Assembly: GCA_015680685.1 (NCBI GenBank)
Contig: MNCI01020473.1
Location: 220,461 to 284,460, forward strand
Origin: Gnetum montanum
Taxonomy: Eukaryota > Streptophyta > Gnetopsida > Gnetales > Gnetaceae
Direction: 5' to 3'
Length of the DNA stretch: 64,000 nt
Shown: positions 18,960-31,463 of the stretch, in pieces
Position numbering within the stretch: the stretch's first letter is position 1
How the letters are laid out: each line of letters opens with the position of its first letter
Translations under genes and position numbers: made by a program
Notes under the pieces: generated by a model
The model's database searches: none
Told to the model about the DNA's origin: nothing
Seen by the model: only the letters and a program-made list of their open reading frames with translations

Positions 18960-21050
18960 AGAGAAATGATTTTGGAAACCACTAATTAATCGATGCAAGT
19001 AGGTTACATATTATGTGTCGGAGATTCTGGATTTGACGAACCGTTTACATTGGATTCGATCCCGAAATGCATTAAATTAAATTCCCAGGGGTACGTATTT
19101 CATAATTTCCAATGAAATTTTGTCTCAATCTGTATGCATACACTAAAATAGTCGCCTTACCTTGCCTCGTATTATTCTTGCCTTGTTCCTGATCTTTGCA
19201 TTGTGCGTTAAAATCTTACTTATCTTCTCCTGCTCTGAATCTTACCAGAAACTTCATTTCATTGTTAAGTGGCCAGCAAGAAATCAAGATTCATGGCATC
19301 GGCATGACACAGACCACAGAAAACAAGGGAGTAGGAATGAATAAACAAACACACGGAAACTAAGGGTCAACTTTGGGTCATACCGAAATCAAATTTGGGA
19401 TGGGGCATGCGAGGTAAACATTGCATTTGAATGGATTGGCCTTTGGGAGCGTCAAAGGTTCTGCATGACTCACACATTCACGCGTGTTTATTGGTCATTG
19501 CCGATTTTTTCTCTTTTTCTCATCTCTGCTGGAAAAACAAAAAACAAAACAGGGTCATCGTCATGGGTCATCAATCATGAACATGATGATGGATGGATGC
19601 TTGTTCACTTTTTTTTTAAAATCTGTTTGCTTATGAGCCAAAGATGGCCATATGCAACCTCATGGTGCTATGTTATTACTTTCCCCTTCATCTTGACTAG
19701 TACCCATTCCCTAGCATTCCAAAGGTTTTGGATAGGTGAGGTGAGTTATTGGACTGTTCCTAGTTTTGTTAAGTTGTTTTCTTATAATGTGGTCATCTTC
19801 AACATGGTTTTACGGTACTACTCACAGCTCGTGGTTGAACAAAAGTATTAGCCCATGTGATTTGTTATAAATTTGGTTGAGGCTTGATGCTTAATTTCAT
19901 TCTTGGAAAGATTGGATTGAGTAACAAAAGGGTTTCATTTTATTCTTGTCATTTTGGTTGTTGCAGAAATTGTATGTTTGGCCAGATTATGGCTCTTGAG
20001 TAAGGAAATGGATTCAATGCCCTTCATACCTTTGCAAATTTTCTTGCTTTAGTTTAATGATGATATTACTATCTTCTATGTAATTTTTAAGCATTAACAA
20101 TATTTTGAATTTACATTGTACTTGTTCTATACTTTACAATGTTTTTTTATGATACATAAGATTTAATTTTTTTAAAAAACTAATATATTTAAATTTTCTC
20201 TATCACGTCCTTAGGTACTAACCTATCCCCACTTTTTTTGGGGGAACATGTACCCAAACACATTCAGAATCACAAATCCTTGATTCCTCACTTCCACGAA
20301 TTGGATTCTTTTGATACATAGATTACATATATATTGCTACTTGTTTAAGAAAAGCGTTGTTGTTACATCCGCATCATCATCCTACTCCTTCACCTTTTAC
20401 TTGCAAAATTAAAATGCCATTAAAAACCAGGTTGTGTACTCATCATTGAAAAATGGGATCTTTATTAAGGCTTTAAAAACCATATATGTTTGGGTCCACT
20501 AGGTTGGTGGAATTCAACTTTCAATGTGTGCGATCATAAAGCAAAGGAACAACCGAAGAACCTTTCACTTTATTTATCTAAAACAATACTACATTGTTAC
20601 TCTTTTTCCTTTATTCATGACAAGGAAAACTTTTGCTTTGGTACATGTTGAAACTGCTTGCCATTTATTTAGTCCCTCAATGGTAAGATTGCAATATGCA
20701 ATAACACCTTGTAAATCCTTTACTATGCTTGGTAGATCATTTTATGGTTTTAATATCCTCCATCAACCATAATTTGTGACATAAGTCATCTTTAAAAAAT
20801 TAGATATTTTTTAAAAACATTTTATTATTTATGAATTATATACTATTTTATCATCATTTAATATTAGATATAAAAATAATAAATTTTATATTAAATGAAA
20901 TTATTGCTAAGGTTTTATTATATCTAAAGACTTTAAAGATCTATAGGATAGATATTACATTTTTCTCATAAAAATTAAATATCCACTTAATAAAGTGGCC
21001 ACACTAAATTTAACAAGAAAAGATCGTATAGACCTTTTGCTACAATATTA
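18960..21050. other. AT-rich intergenic stretch, nothing recognised
   Basis: Several short frames exist (for example 19465-19851 plus, hydrophobic and without motifs; 20524-20772 plus) but none shows a known domain, and the base composition is that of noncoding DNA. Confidence 0.4.
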
Positions 21051-21059
21051 TATTTATAT

Positions 21060-21590
21060 CTCAAATATTCAGTTTACTAGAAATTGAGAAAAATATGATG
21101 CCTCAAGATTTTTTTGACCCATAGAGCTTACATGTGTGTTCTTTCTTAGGAATTTATATCTAGTTTATACTTTCTATTCGAGGATCATATGAACTTAAAC
21201 AAACTCTAGAAGTACAGTTAATAGATAAAATTTTTTATTACCTTTCACATTTGACTAGAACTTTGTTTTCTAAGTTTTCAACCATTGTACCTCTTAGAAA
21301 TACCATCCCTCCTCTTTTGTGTCTTGAAGCACTATTTAAGAAAATTTGATCTATTTAGTTTTTGATAATAAATTCACAATTTATGCTTCTAAAGGGAGTA
21401 GATTACACTCTAACCATAATATGAAATAAGGTCTTTGAACTTTAACCTTTAATTCATCAAGTAAAAATATCTTTTGTACTCTTTGAATAACTTATTTTTT
21501 TATATTAAGACCTAGTCTGCAAGTTGTGTATCCATATAACGTAATAAAATAAATGAATTTATGAAATATCTATTATTTTGACTTTTCAAG
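21060..21590 (-). pseudogene. LINE ORF2 C-terminal remnant
   Basis: Read leftward with stops ignored, the minus strand gives ISYSKSTKDIFT, then a TLFHIMVRV-like stretch, STPFRSINCEFIIKN and IDQIFLNSASRHKRGGM. The order resembles the region downstream of the RT domain in plant LINE-like proteins (a QIQKxFITYNLK-like stretch, then a P-E/F-x-x-x block and YKNK). Identification is by pattern only. Confidence 0.35.
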
Positions 21591-21860
21591 CCCAAACTCC
21601 TAATTTTTTACATTTTTAAAATTGTATTGATAACTTTTAATTATTCTACTATTCTTTCCTTAATGCATTTATCAAATATAAGTATTTAAAAGAAATCATA
21701 ACCTAACCACTGCATTTAAAATTATATTATGTGTTTCTTATGTCACATAACATTATTGTAGTTTTCAATATATTAATTTGTAAACCAAAAGAAACACAAA
21801 TGTGTTCTAAAATTACAACAGATTATAACATGTCTATGTTGTCCATTACACATCTAATCT

Positions 21861-22675
21861 TGTAAGTCATCGTATTTTGTAGGGCTCCGATATCGGGTCC
21901 CAAGATGCAATATTGGATATTCAATATCATGGGGTATGTGCTGGCCTATAAATATAGTGCTTGGGCACATAGTTTGGACATAGTTTTATCATAGCATAGC
22001 AAAGCTCTTATAGTTTCTTTTCTCCAAAGTTAGAATATTTTCCAAAGTGCTCGCACTAGACGTAATTGAGTGTACAGATCTTTATTCAAGCACGGTTGTA
22101 CTTGAGCATGGTAGTGTGTGCAATAATAAAGACGAGTTTTTTGATTAAACCTTACAGCATCTTGGCTAGCTTAAATATTTTATTTATGCATTTAATGTTT
22201 TATGCAATTTCCTTTAATTCCCCCAAGTGATTAAGCTAAATAGAAATTAATTAATCACATAAGTATGATTGCTTCAAGCATGCACATGATGCTTGGTAGT
22301 CCTAGCAACGCTTAACATTTGGTAACCCAGTAGTGTTATACATGTTCAAGATGTGCATGGAATGTGAGACTCGATACTTATGTTCGGATAGTGAGTTATT
22401 AATTAGCAATTAGATTAATTAAAGTCATTCATAAATTAAGTTTCTACTTATTGTTAATCATAGACAAACAAAATACAAAATAATAAAAATCAATTGCCTC
22501 AATTACACTTAACCATACAATTAAGCTTCACAAGTGTAGTTGAGAAGACAACGATTGTCACAATTAGATTTCACATCCTAGAACTAGTGTACTTAGGAAC
22601 CTAAGGTCTGTAGAATTCGAACATGAATGGTTGTGATTCATATGGTTAGACGTAGGGGTACCTCATCACTTATCA
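21861..22675 (+). repeat. 5' LTR of element 1
   Basis: It runs from TGTAAGTCATCG to CATCACTTATCA. GATATC-type motifs cluster in the first 90 bases, followed by the promoter CCTATAAATATAGTGC and AATAAAGACG. It is the partner of 30668-31463. Confidence 0.8.
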
Positions 22676-22695
22676 TTGTCGCTATTGCTGGGGAC
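22676..22695 (+). other. primer-binding site of element 1
   Basis: TTGTCGCTATTGCTGGGGAC begins directly after the LTR. Compared with TTGGTGTCGTTGCTGGGGAC in element 2 it is the same PBS with substitutions. The type resembles the tRNA-Asp-like PBS of Athila/Tat elements (TGGCGCCGTTGCCGGGGA). Confidence 0.7.
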
Positions 22696-22835
22696 CTTTA
22701 GTTGTTATGTGTGCTATCTAGGACTTAGTGAAAATTTTTCAAGATCATTGGAACAAACCCTAAAGCCATATCATACATTAAAATAACCACAACAATTTTA
22801 TGAAGCACACTGCATTTCTTATTTTCTAACAAAAG

Positions 22836-24700
22836 ATGTCTCCTTCTCATAGGAGTGATTCTTCGCCCAAGGCTGATGGAATAAATCAGTAAGTGCCCCA
22901 ACAATACAAAGTGGTATATGCTCATATTGATGAGTATGTACCCAATTTCGCCTTCATCCTATACTAGGATGAGTTACTATGGTGGCATGACATGGAGGGC
23001 AACATTGTGTGGTTGCCTAATCAATTCATTCCTATGATGCTCCAATAAACTCTTATGCAATTGAGCCTCTAGGGAATTCATGCTGAGTGTATTGTGTAGG
23101 ATAGTAACACCAGGGATTATCATGCTATTGATGCACAACATCTAAGGGATTGATAGCTAGAGTAACACTATGAATTTATGAAGGGAAAGTGGTTTAATAA
23201 TATTCCATACTTGCTATACCAAAAAGATGGTGGAGAACCCTTCTCTAGGGGTTTTCCATTTGGTGAAACTTCTCTCTTTGACTTTGGGGAAGGAGGTCAA
23301 AACCAGAACTTGCAATCCACGATCCATAATCTAAGTCCTAGTAAGAACGAATCCAATGATAAAGGAGGATCTAAGGAGGAGAGTCATGGTAGGGATGTAG
23401 ACAAGAAACTTGATCATGATCATGGTTGTGATCATCGAAGAGGGAATGGTAGGCATTATGAGGGTGCTAGTCCTCTTTTCTCTTCATCTTCATCGTCATC
23501 TTCCTCTTCTAGCTCTGAACATCACCACAAGGGATGTGATTGTGATGGAGGTAATTAATGGGACTGAGACAATTGTTGAGATCGTTGGGTAAGTCAAGAC
23601 CTAGGGCTTGGGCCTGCAAGAGAGACTTGCCTCCATGAATGAAGGGGTATTAGAGGAAATCGTAGGTACCAAAATAATGGCCTTGATGAGCCTTTCCTTA
23701 CTATCCAAAACATGTTAAACATTGTAGATGTAGTGAAAATACCTACAAAGAACATTACAGATAGTTAGATCAAGAGGCTAGACATGAACAATATCCCTAG
23801 GTTCCAAGGGGGTTATAACTTAGATCCACAGAACCATCTTCAAGCTTTCCACAATGCCTGTGCCTTACTAAATATAGAAAAAAATTGGCAAAAGCTTAAG
23901 TTATTCCCTAGGATACTCATTAAAGAAGCAGAAAGCTAGTATTAGTCCTTAGAACTGGAATCCATTAGAAGGTGGATTACAATGCTTGAACTATTCAACA
24001 ACAAATATCAAATGTACTCTTGAGTGTCCAACTTAAGGAGGCAGATCCAAGGATGGAAACAAGGGACACATGAACCCTTGGATGCCACCATGGGTCGATA
24101 TTATTCTCTATTGCATAGATGTCTTGGCCATGGTTATTCTCAATAGAAGAAACTTCGCCACATCGTAGATAGGTTCTAATTAGAAATAAGAAGAACTCTT
24201 GGCATTTATGCCCAAGGGTGATTGTTAAAATTAAGAGCCCATCAAATTCAATGGTTGATTAAGCAGGTAGGAAAAGAAGAAGGAGAGTTGAGGAAATGTG
24301 AAAGTGTATAAAAATACAACTAAAATCCTTCCATTTGTACGAGGGAGGTTTGATTTTATGATAGTGAAGGGGAATCATCACTTGAGGAGGTGGTGAATGG
24401 GAAAAACTTGTCGCTTCAAAAATTTAGCTCTAAAATTTTGACCAAGGTTGATTAGTTATGGGACTCTATGGATAGTAGATTTCAAGCTATCCTTAAAGTT
24501 GTTGAAGAGTCTAAAGAATAAGGTAGTGATTGTGATCATAGTAGGCAAAAGGAAGTTGAATGTGCCAATCAAAGGGATAAGGGAAGATTGTTGTAGTAGA
24601 GAAAGTTGTGGGAATCGAATCAAATGATGATGATGGGTGTGAAATCTACCAATATGAACATTCTAAGAGATGTTGCCTCATCATGTTACACTTATAGGAG
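22836..24700 (+). pseudogene. element 1 gag
   Basis: The frame begins at ATG 22836 (MSPSHRSDSSPK) and aligns with element 2 (MSHSSYKSASLPS) and element 3. It shares DEYVPNFAFIL, EGNIVWLP and MKGKWFN, and has a histidine/serine-rich middle with a run of 13 serines (about 23480-23517). The capsid part is at about 23815-24150: HLQAFHNACALLNIE, WQKLKLFPRILIKE, LELFNNKYQMYS and RRQIQGWKQGTHEPLDAT. Numerous TAG and TGA stops interrupt it. No product is expected. Confidence 0.75.
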
Positions 24701-25271
24701 TTTGGGTGTATGATTTGAATCCAAGAATAGAAAAAAGGCAAATACCTAGAAGACTGTCTTATCCTCAAGGCAATCCTAGGTTGTTGCACCAAGAACAATA
24801 GTATTATCCAAGTGGAACTTCACTGAAACCATACAAGTAGTATCAATAGTGGTAGTAACCACAGTCATGGATGTTTGTACTACCAAGGTAGTAATATCCT
24901 TATAGACAACATGAACCATATGGGTATTATGTTCAGCAACCCTTATCTCCATGTGACTCTTCCAGTCATGTTTCTACTTTCTAACCTTACTACTACCCTT
25001 CCAACTATTATTGATCTCATTCTCCACATTCAAGGAGAGATACCACCTTTTATCCTTATCCTCATCCTATTCCTACACCTGTCCCTTCACTCTCAACATA
25101 GCTACCACTTGCTCCATCTATGCAGGATGGACTTCTAGCCCAATCGTAGCAAGGCTACACCACCAAGGCCATTAATCTACAACTAGTTCATCAACCGAGT
25201 GGTTTGAAAACTATAGCACAAAAAAGACATTTTTTTCAACCAATAGTTCACCTAAGCCCTCACATCCACAT

Positions 25272-25865
25272 GTGGCTAGCAACCTTGCTTGTCAATCTCT
25301 CTTTGCATCTAATCACTTTGAGTCCCCTTTAAACCAAATACTACCTAGAATCCATATTGTTATGCTCATTCATGTCATATCTAATTGGATCCATGTTAGA
25401 AACGTTCCCAGGAAATTAGCTAATCCTAGGAGTCCTCTTATTTATTTGCAGACTCTTGGAAATGAACCATGTAAAGCTCTTCTTGATTTAGGTTCTAGTA
25501 TGAATTTGATTTCTCATGAGATATATATCACCTGGAACCTACCATCCCTCAAGAAGAGTAATATTTGATTGGAATTGGTTGACCAATCCATTACTATTCC
25601 ATTGGGACTGGTGAAAGACATTGTGATCACTATTTGTGGTTGTTCTTATCCTACCAATTTCCTAGTAATCAAGGTTGAGAACTGTAAAGGGGACTTCCCA
25701 ATCATCATGGAAAGTGCATGGCTAAGCACTGTTCACACAAGAATGGGCATCAAAGATCTTTCCCTTGAAATATCTAAGGAAAATGTATTTGAAAATATCA
25801 AGAAGAAAAGAATTCCATGCATTGTGTACAATGATATAGGGTGCAATTGCATGCAAAAAATCTAG
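25272..25865 (+). pseudogene. element 1 protease region
   Basis: NEPCKALLDLGSSMNLISHE carries the aspartic protease site, with the usual DSG changed to DLG. The frame continues past one TGA (25566-25568) through a region shared with element 2 (DFPIIMESAWL, IKDLSLEISKENV). It precedes RT by about 500 bases. Confidence 0.75.
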
Positions 25866-26339
25866 TTTGTTAAAAGAGCATCCATTTTTGCATGTAGGTA
25901 GCATGCACTTAAAGTAGATATTCAAAGGTATTTGTACATAGTAGTTGAAAATAAGAGCACACCCACTAGATGACTATTGATCCTAAAAGCAGCACACTTT
26001 GTATGGAACGTACTAAGAGCCTGACATGTGCTTATGTCGTAGGCATGGATGAACTAGAGTAAGTTCATCATCAACTCTCTAATAATGCAAATGATGACAC
26101 CTATTGGGGAGAGTTAAAAATTCTTGAAAATTTCAAGTAAGAGCCCTTAAGTTAAAAAATTTACCTACTAGCATGGAATAGACATTCTTAAAAAATGGGA
26201 ATTTGGTAATAATCAATGCAAATATTACTCTAAAATAGAAATAGATGCTATTGAATGTGGGTGAAAAATGGTCAATGGCCTTTGCTTGGTCACATCCTGA
26301 ACTCACAGGGATTGATCCTAGGATATGCCAACATCATAT

Positions 26340-27110
26340 CTACATTGACCTAGCCATGAAGCTAAAGAGCCAACCATTGAGGTAACTGAACCCTAAATTG
26401 AAGAATATTGTCAAGGAGGAAATCAAACAACTCCTCAGGGCAAGGTTTATCTATCCCATTGTCAATAGTGAGTGAGTTAGTCCATTCATTATTGTGCCAA
26501 AGAAAGGTGGTAAGTGGTAGGTTTGCATCAATTTTCAACTGTTGAATATGGAAACATTCAAGGATCATTTTCCATTGTCATTTATTGAATAGGTGTTAGA
26601 CACCATATCTGGGCATTGCTATTATAGTTTTCTAGATGGTTATAGTGGCTATAACTAAATCCAAATCGCATCAGATGACTAGGCCAAAATAACATTCACA
26701 CTTCCCTAGGGGACCTTTGCATTCACAAGATGCCTTGTGGTCTATGCAATGCTCCTGCTACATTCCAATGCCTAGTCTTAAGTATCTTTCAACAACAAAT
26801 CGATAGCAGAGTGGAAGTCTTTATGGATGACTTCTCAACTTATCATGCTACATTTGTGTAAGCCTTGGACTACCTTAAGCAAGTACTGAAAAGATGTGTG
26901 GAAACAAACTTGTGGCTAAATTAGCAAAAGAGCCATCTTATGGTCTAGGAAGGCATTGTATTGGGACACCCAATCTCACAAGTAGGAATTGAGGTCAATC
27001 CTTAAAAAATAAGTATCATCCAAGGATTTACCCACCAATCGAAAATTGTAAAAGATGTTTGATCATTCCTTGGACACATTAGCTACTACTAGCAATTCAT
27101 AGAGAATTTC
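26340..27110 (+). pseudogene. element 1 reverse transcriptase
   Basis: The blocks are VKEEIKQLLRARFIYPIVNS, VPKKGGKW, INFQLLNMETFKDHFPL, YYSFLDGYSGYN, then after a frameshift near 26720 MPCGLCNAPATFQCLVL and VEVFMDDFSTY. The catalytic pair DD in FMDDF is intact here, unlike in element 2. FLGHISYY lies near 27070. Stops are frequent and mostly TAG. Confidence 0.8.
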
Positions 27111-27169
27111 TCTAGGATTGCCAAACCATTGGTTAAGCTAACAAAGAAAGATGCTCCATTTTTCTAGAC

Positions 27170-27640
27170 TAAGGAATGTGAAAAACATTCCAACAACTAA
27201 AGGAGAAACTTGTAAAAACTCCAATTTTATAGGTACCCAACTGGTCCAAACCATTTCATGTTATAATGGATGCATCAAATTACACCTTGGGAGCTATTCT
27301 TACATAGTTGGTTGATAAGAAACATCCATATTACATCCACTATGCAAGCCAAAGCATTATGGGTACACAACTAAACTACACCACCATAGAAAAAGAATTG
27401 GTGGTAGTGGTGTTTTCTCTAGAGAATTTAAAGCATTATGTGCTTGGATACAAAATGTTTGTGAACATAGACCATAGTTCCATTTGCTTCCTCATGAATA
27501 AGCCAACGATGAGTCCTCATTTCATATGTTGGCTAATGATCTTACAGGAATTCAATTTTACAATGGTGGATTGAAAAGGAACTGAGAATGTGGTCACTAA
27601 CCACTTTTCTTGGTTACAATGGGACAACAAAGAGGAGAAA
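27170..27640 (+). pseudogene. element 1 RNase H
   Basis: HFMLxWMHQIT-like sequence opens the domain. An uninterrupted frame (27308-27574) then reads YYIHYASQSIMGTQLNYTTI, EKELVVVVFSLENLKHYVLG and VNIDHSSICFLMNK, the RNase H pattern Y-T-x-x-E-K-E-x-x-A-x-V-F of gypsy elements. Confidence 0.8.
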
Positions 27641-27789
27641 AGTCGACTATTTAATTTGTTTCCTAATGAACTCCTCTTTCCCGGGGCTATAACTAAACAA
27701 TTGTCCACTAAGCCTAAATGGTACAATGGCCTTCTCACCTATCTTCTCACTTAAGAGATGCCACAAGGATTGAACCATCAAAAAAATAA

Positions 27790-28800
27790 CTATTTTTTCA
27801 CTAGGTGAAACACTTCATGGAGATCAATGGACACCTTTACAAGGTGTGTGTTGATGGCCTAGTACGTTGGTATGTCGTTGATGCTAATCAACTACGTGTA
27901 CTCTAGGATGCTCATGAGGGTCCTTTTGATGGCCACTATGTTGGGAGACACACACCCATTAAAATCTTGATGGTAGGGTATTTTTCACACTTGTGAACAC
28001 TGCTAATGAGATGGTGGAATGACTACTCGAATTGAGGAACCTAAAAAATGGATCTAACTAGTGGAATCCTTTTCCATTTGTGGCATTGATTTCATGGGTC
28101 CCATCTTGCCCATGTCAAATGGAAAAGCATACATCATAGTCATTGTTGACTATTGTACGAAATGGGTAGAAGTAGTAGCTATCACTGATTGTACATCTTC
28201 TACTACTAGGTTTGTATAATAGAATGTTATAAACATGTTTGGTATGCCACATGCATTAATATCTAACAATGGAACCCACTTTACAAGTACTACCTTTTGG
28301 AAACTCATGCAATGCTTGAGGGTTGAACATAAACTAACAACATCCTACCACCCCCAAGACAATGGTCAAGCTAAGGTTACGAATAGGAAAATCATAAAGA
28401 TCCTAACAAGAATATTAGCAAATATGAAGGAGACTAGAGCACAAAACTTAATGATGCCCTCTAGGCATATTGCTTAACATGGAAACTTCCTATAGCCTAT
28501 TCTCCCGATGACCTAGTGTACAGAAAATTACCAACACTTCCTATTTAATCTTAGCTCCGTACACTTTCAACAGCATGTGAGCTTAACCTTGAGTGAAGTA
28601 TAGCACAAAAAGAAAGACTAATGAGTATCAACTTGCTAGATGAAAATTGATTGGTGGCCCTATCATCTAACAAGTTACTCAAGGCATTCAACAAAAAGCA
28701 TCATGAACTTAGATTAGAATTAGGAGAGTCAAATTTCAACCAGTAGATAAGGTCCTCTACTAGAATCCCACACATGTACCTCATTGAACTACATTCTAGA
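27790..28800 (+). pseudogene. element 1 integrase
   Basis: [20 protein letters not shown] holds the first catalytic aspartate and VDYCTKWVEV follows. The second site reads ALISNNGTHF and the third NGQAKVTNRK, so the expected aspartate and glutamate of D-35-E are asparagine and lysine at the correct 35-residue spacing. The enzyme would be inactive even without the stops. The C-terminal region degenerates by about 28800. Confidence 0.8.
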
Positions 28801-28949
28801 CATTGTGGAAATAACCTTATATCATTTATGCAACTTTCCCTTTTGGGGCCATGTTGATCTATAAACCTAAGAGCCCAAATAAGAAATAGCTATTTAACAC
28901 ACAAGTCAAACCTTTCCACAAGCCTAAGCAACCTAGTGCAACAAATGCC

Positions 28950-30667
28950 TTATTAGATGGACAACCACACTCAATCTTTAAATCTCCTCCTTTGAACTTA
29001 GTCATGGGGGAGATGACCATCCATGTTAACTATATAAGCAGCTCTTTAGTTTTTCATCTTTTTGTTTTACACTTTTTTGTTTTATACCTCATTACTTTTA
29101 CAGCTTTTTGTTTTACACATTCTTTATCTTGCAACTTTTTGTTTCTTATGTTATTAATTTTTCAATATTTTTGTTTTATAACATTGTTAGTACATTTTAT
29201 TTTTCTTAAATATTTTACAATTTCTTGTCTATTTTCCTTTATTTTGATGTGATTTTCTTATTATGTTTTAATAATAATGGCCTTATTGCCAACTAGGTAT
29301 AATGTGGTTTGATTGATGTGGGCATGTGCTCTCTAGTTATTTGATTGTTGGTGTTTAGATTCTAGCTTTGAATTTTGTTATGGATAACTAGGCTATGGTT
29401 TCTTTTTCATGAAACAGGCACTGAGTCCACAACATCTACCCATCCACAAACGCTATGGTTTTCCTTATTCTAGAAATGTGTAGTCCCTTTTTCATTAATA
29501 AAACCTTAATGAACTTATGACCTTGTTGTTTTCTAGATTTGGAAAGAATTCAAAGTTTTAAATAGGGTGTGACTTCAAGGAAACTTAATACTCTTTGTGC
29601 CTTTCTACTTACTTGGATGCATGTGTGTTTTCATGGATTTCTTATTGTTCCATGTTGACCAATAATAGGAAGTTGAATAAGTCTTTGCATGGTCTGGGTC
29701 CCATATCAAAAAAAGAAAAAAAATGATGGAAATTCAAAGCACATCTCTCAGAAAAAATAAATGGGATACAAGCACTAGTTATGGGACTAGAAATACATGT
29801 TACCCATGCCTGAAAGTACCCTCTAACTAAGGCCCTTTCTCACTTCCTACTTCTCTTTTCTTCTTCAATAACAAATGGGGTTGTTCTGTGAGTGCACTCT
29901 TGTGTCTTAGAATGACAATGTGAAGTCACTAAACATGGTTGGTTTTGGTCTAAACTAAGGATGGATTTTATCATGTCATTTAACCACAAACTTCACAAGG
30001 GACTTCATGTGACCTTAATCAGGAACTCCATTCCACTCTCTCTCTCTCTCTATGCTTTCCATGTCTCACCTCATCATTGGTTTCATGTTCTTGTTCGATA
30101 TCTTGGTTTGATTGTTGAGATTCTTAGGTGGTTTCTTTTGGGTTTTTGTACTTACCTTTCCATAACCATTAATCATCTATGGGCCCCATGGACTCCTTGA
30201 TTTGAAGTTATGTAAGGATATTAAAGGGCATGTCCCTACTTTGGGGAGGATCCACTTGCATATCTTTTGGTTCGATTAGTTAAGTCCCTTACCCTTAGAC
30301 ATTCTCACAATCAAACCCTTTTGTGTGTCCCATCAATGACATCTAATTATGNGGAAGTGGGACTGTCTTCACCAAGGAAGATGTAACAACATAGGTGATG
30401 AGGACCATTTATGATCATTGGATCTTCTCCATCTCTCTTTAGCTGCCAGAGGTGTTGGATGTCAATATTGTCCATGGTATTTAATTCTATTTTCATGCAC
30501 ATCCAATTTTGTAAAAGATTGTAAATCCGTATACTTGGGCACTTAGAGTCTATCTGTTCCATTTGAGTTAGTTTGCATGTCAATTAATAATCCCATACCT
30601 TTCCAATATTTTGGAAGCAACTTGTTCCTCCTCTTGTTCACTCAAGGATGAGTCAGTCATGGGGTTA
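28950..30667 (+). other. element 1 3' spacer
   Basis: About 1.7 kb between integrase and the 3' LTR contains no long frame but is conserved with 43450-45287 of element 2 in short blocks, for example CTCTAACTAAGGCCCTTTCT. It begins with TTTTTGTTTTACAC repeats and ends in the polypurine stretch CATGGGGTTA before the LTR. Confidence 0.7.
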
Positions 30668-31463
30668 TGATGAATCATATTTTGTAGGGCTTCGATATCG
30701 GATATTCGATATCATGGGGTATGTGCCTGCTTATAAATATAGCACTTGGGCACACAATTAGACATAGTTTTTGTCATAGCATAGTAGAGCTCTTATAGTT
30801 TCTTTTTTCCAGAGTTAGAATATTTTTTAAAATGCCCACAGCAGGAGTAATTGAGTGTATAGATCTTTATTCGAGCACTGTTGTACTTCAACACAACAGT
30901 GTGTGCTGCAATAAAGAGAAGCTTTTTGATCAAACCTTGTAGCACCTTGGCTAGCTTAAATATTTTATTCATGCATTTAATGTTTTATGCAATTTCCTTT
31001 AATGCTCCCAAGTAATTAAGCTAAATTAATTAAGCACATAAGTGTGACCACTTCTTGAATGTTCATGATGCTTGGTAATCCTAGTAACACTTAATGTTTG
31101 GTAATCCAGTAGCATTACATGTGTTCAAGATGTGCATGGAAAGTAGGGTTGGATACTTATGTTAGGATAGTGAGTTATTTATTAGCAATTAGATTAATTA
31201 AAGTGGTTCATAAATTAAGTTTTAACTTCTTGTTAATCGTAGACAAATAATATATAAAATAATAAAAACCATGTGCCTCAATTACACTTAACCATACAAT
31301 TAAGCTCCACAAGTATAGTTGAGAAGACAATGATTGTTACAATTAGATTTCACATCCTAGAACCAATGTATTTAGGAACTTAAGATCTGTGGAATTTGAT
31401 CGGATCACATGTGAACACGTGTGATTCATATGGTTGGGTGTAGGGGTACCTCACCACTCATCA
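30668..31463 (+). repeat. 3' LTR of element 1
   Basis: It begins TGATGAATCATATTTTG and ends CACCACTCATCA. GATATCGGATATTCGATATC lies near its head and GCTTATAAATATAGCAC is its TATA region. Confidence 0.8.

Larger units (their letters stand above)
21861..31463 (+). mobile_element. Ty3/gypsy element 1, full length (9.6 kb)
   Basis: Two related LTRs (21861-22675 and 30668-31463) bracket PBS, gag, protease, RT, RNase H, integrase and a 3' spacer in that order. Integrase follows RT and RNase H, so it is Ty3/gypsy. [17 protein letters not shown] and FMDDFSTY are of the Athila/Tat-like type. Coding regions contain many stops and at least one frameshift. No convincing 5-bp target duplication was found (AATCT on the left, TTGAC on the right), so one end may be altered. 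Confidence 0.85.

Noticed and set aside
23480-23517. Run of serine codons as a separate low-complexity gene
   Set aside because: It lies within the gag frame of element 1 and corresponds to a serine/proline/histidine-rich region in elements 2 and 3.
29705-29760. Purine-rich AAAAAAAGAAAAAAAATGATGG-like stretch as a polypurine tract
   Set aside because: It lies about 900 bases before the LTR; the conserved CATGGGG sequence directly before the LTR is the better candidate.
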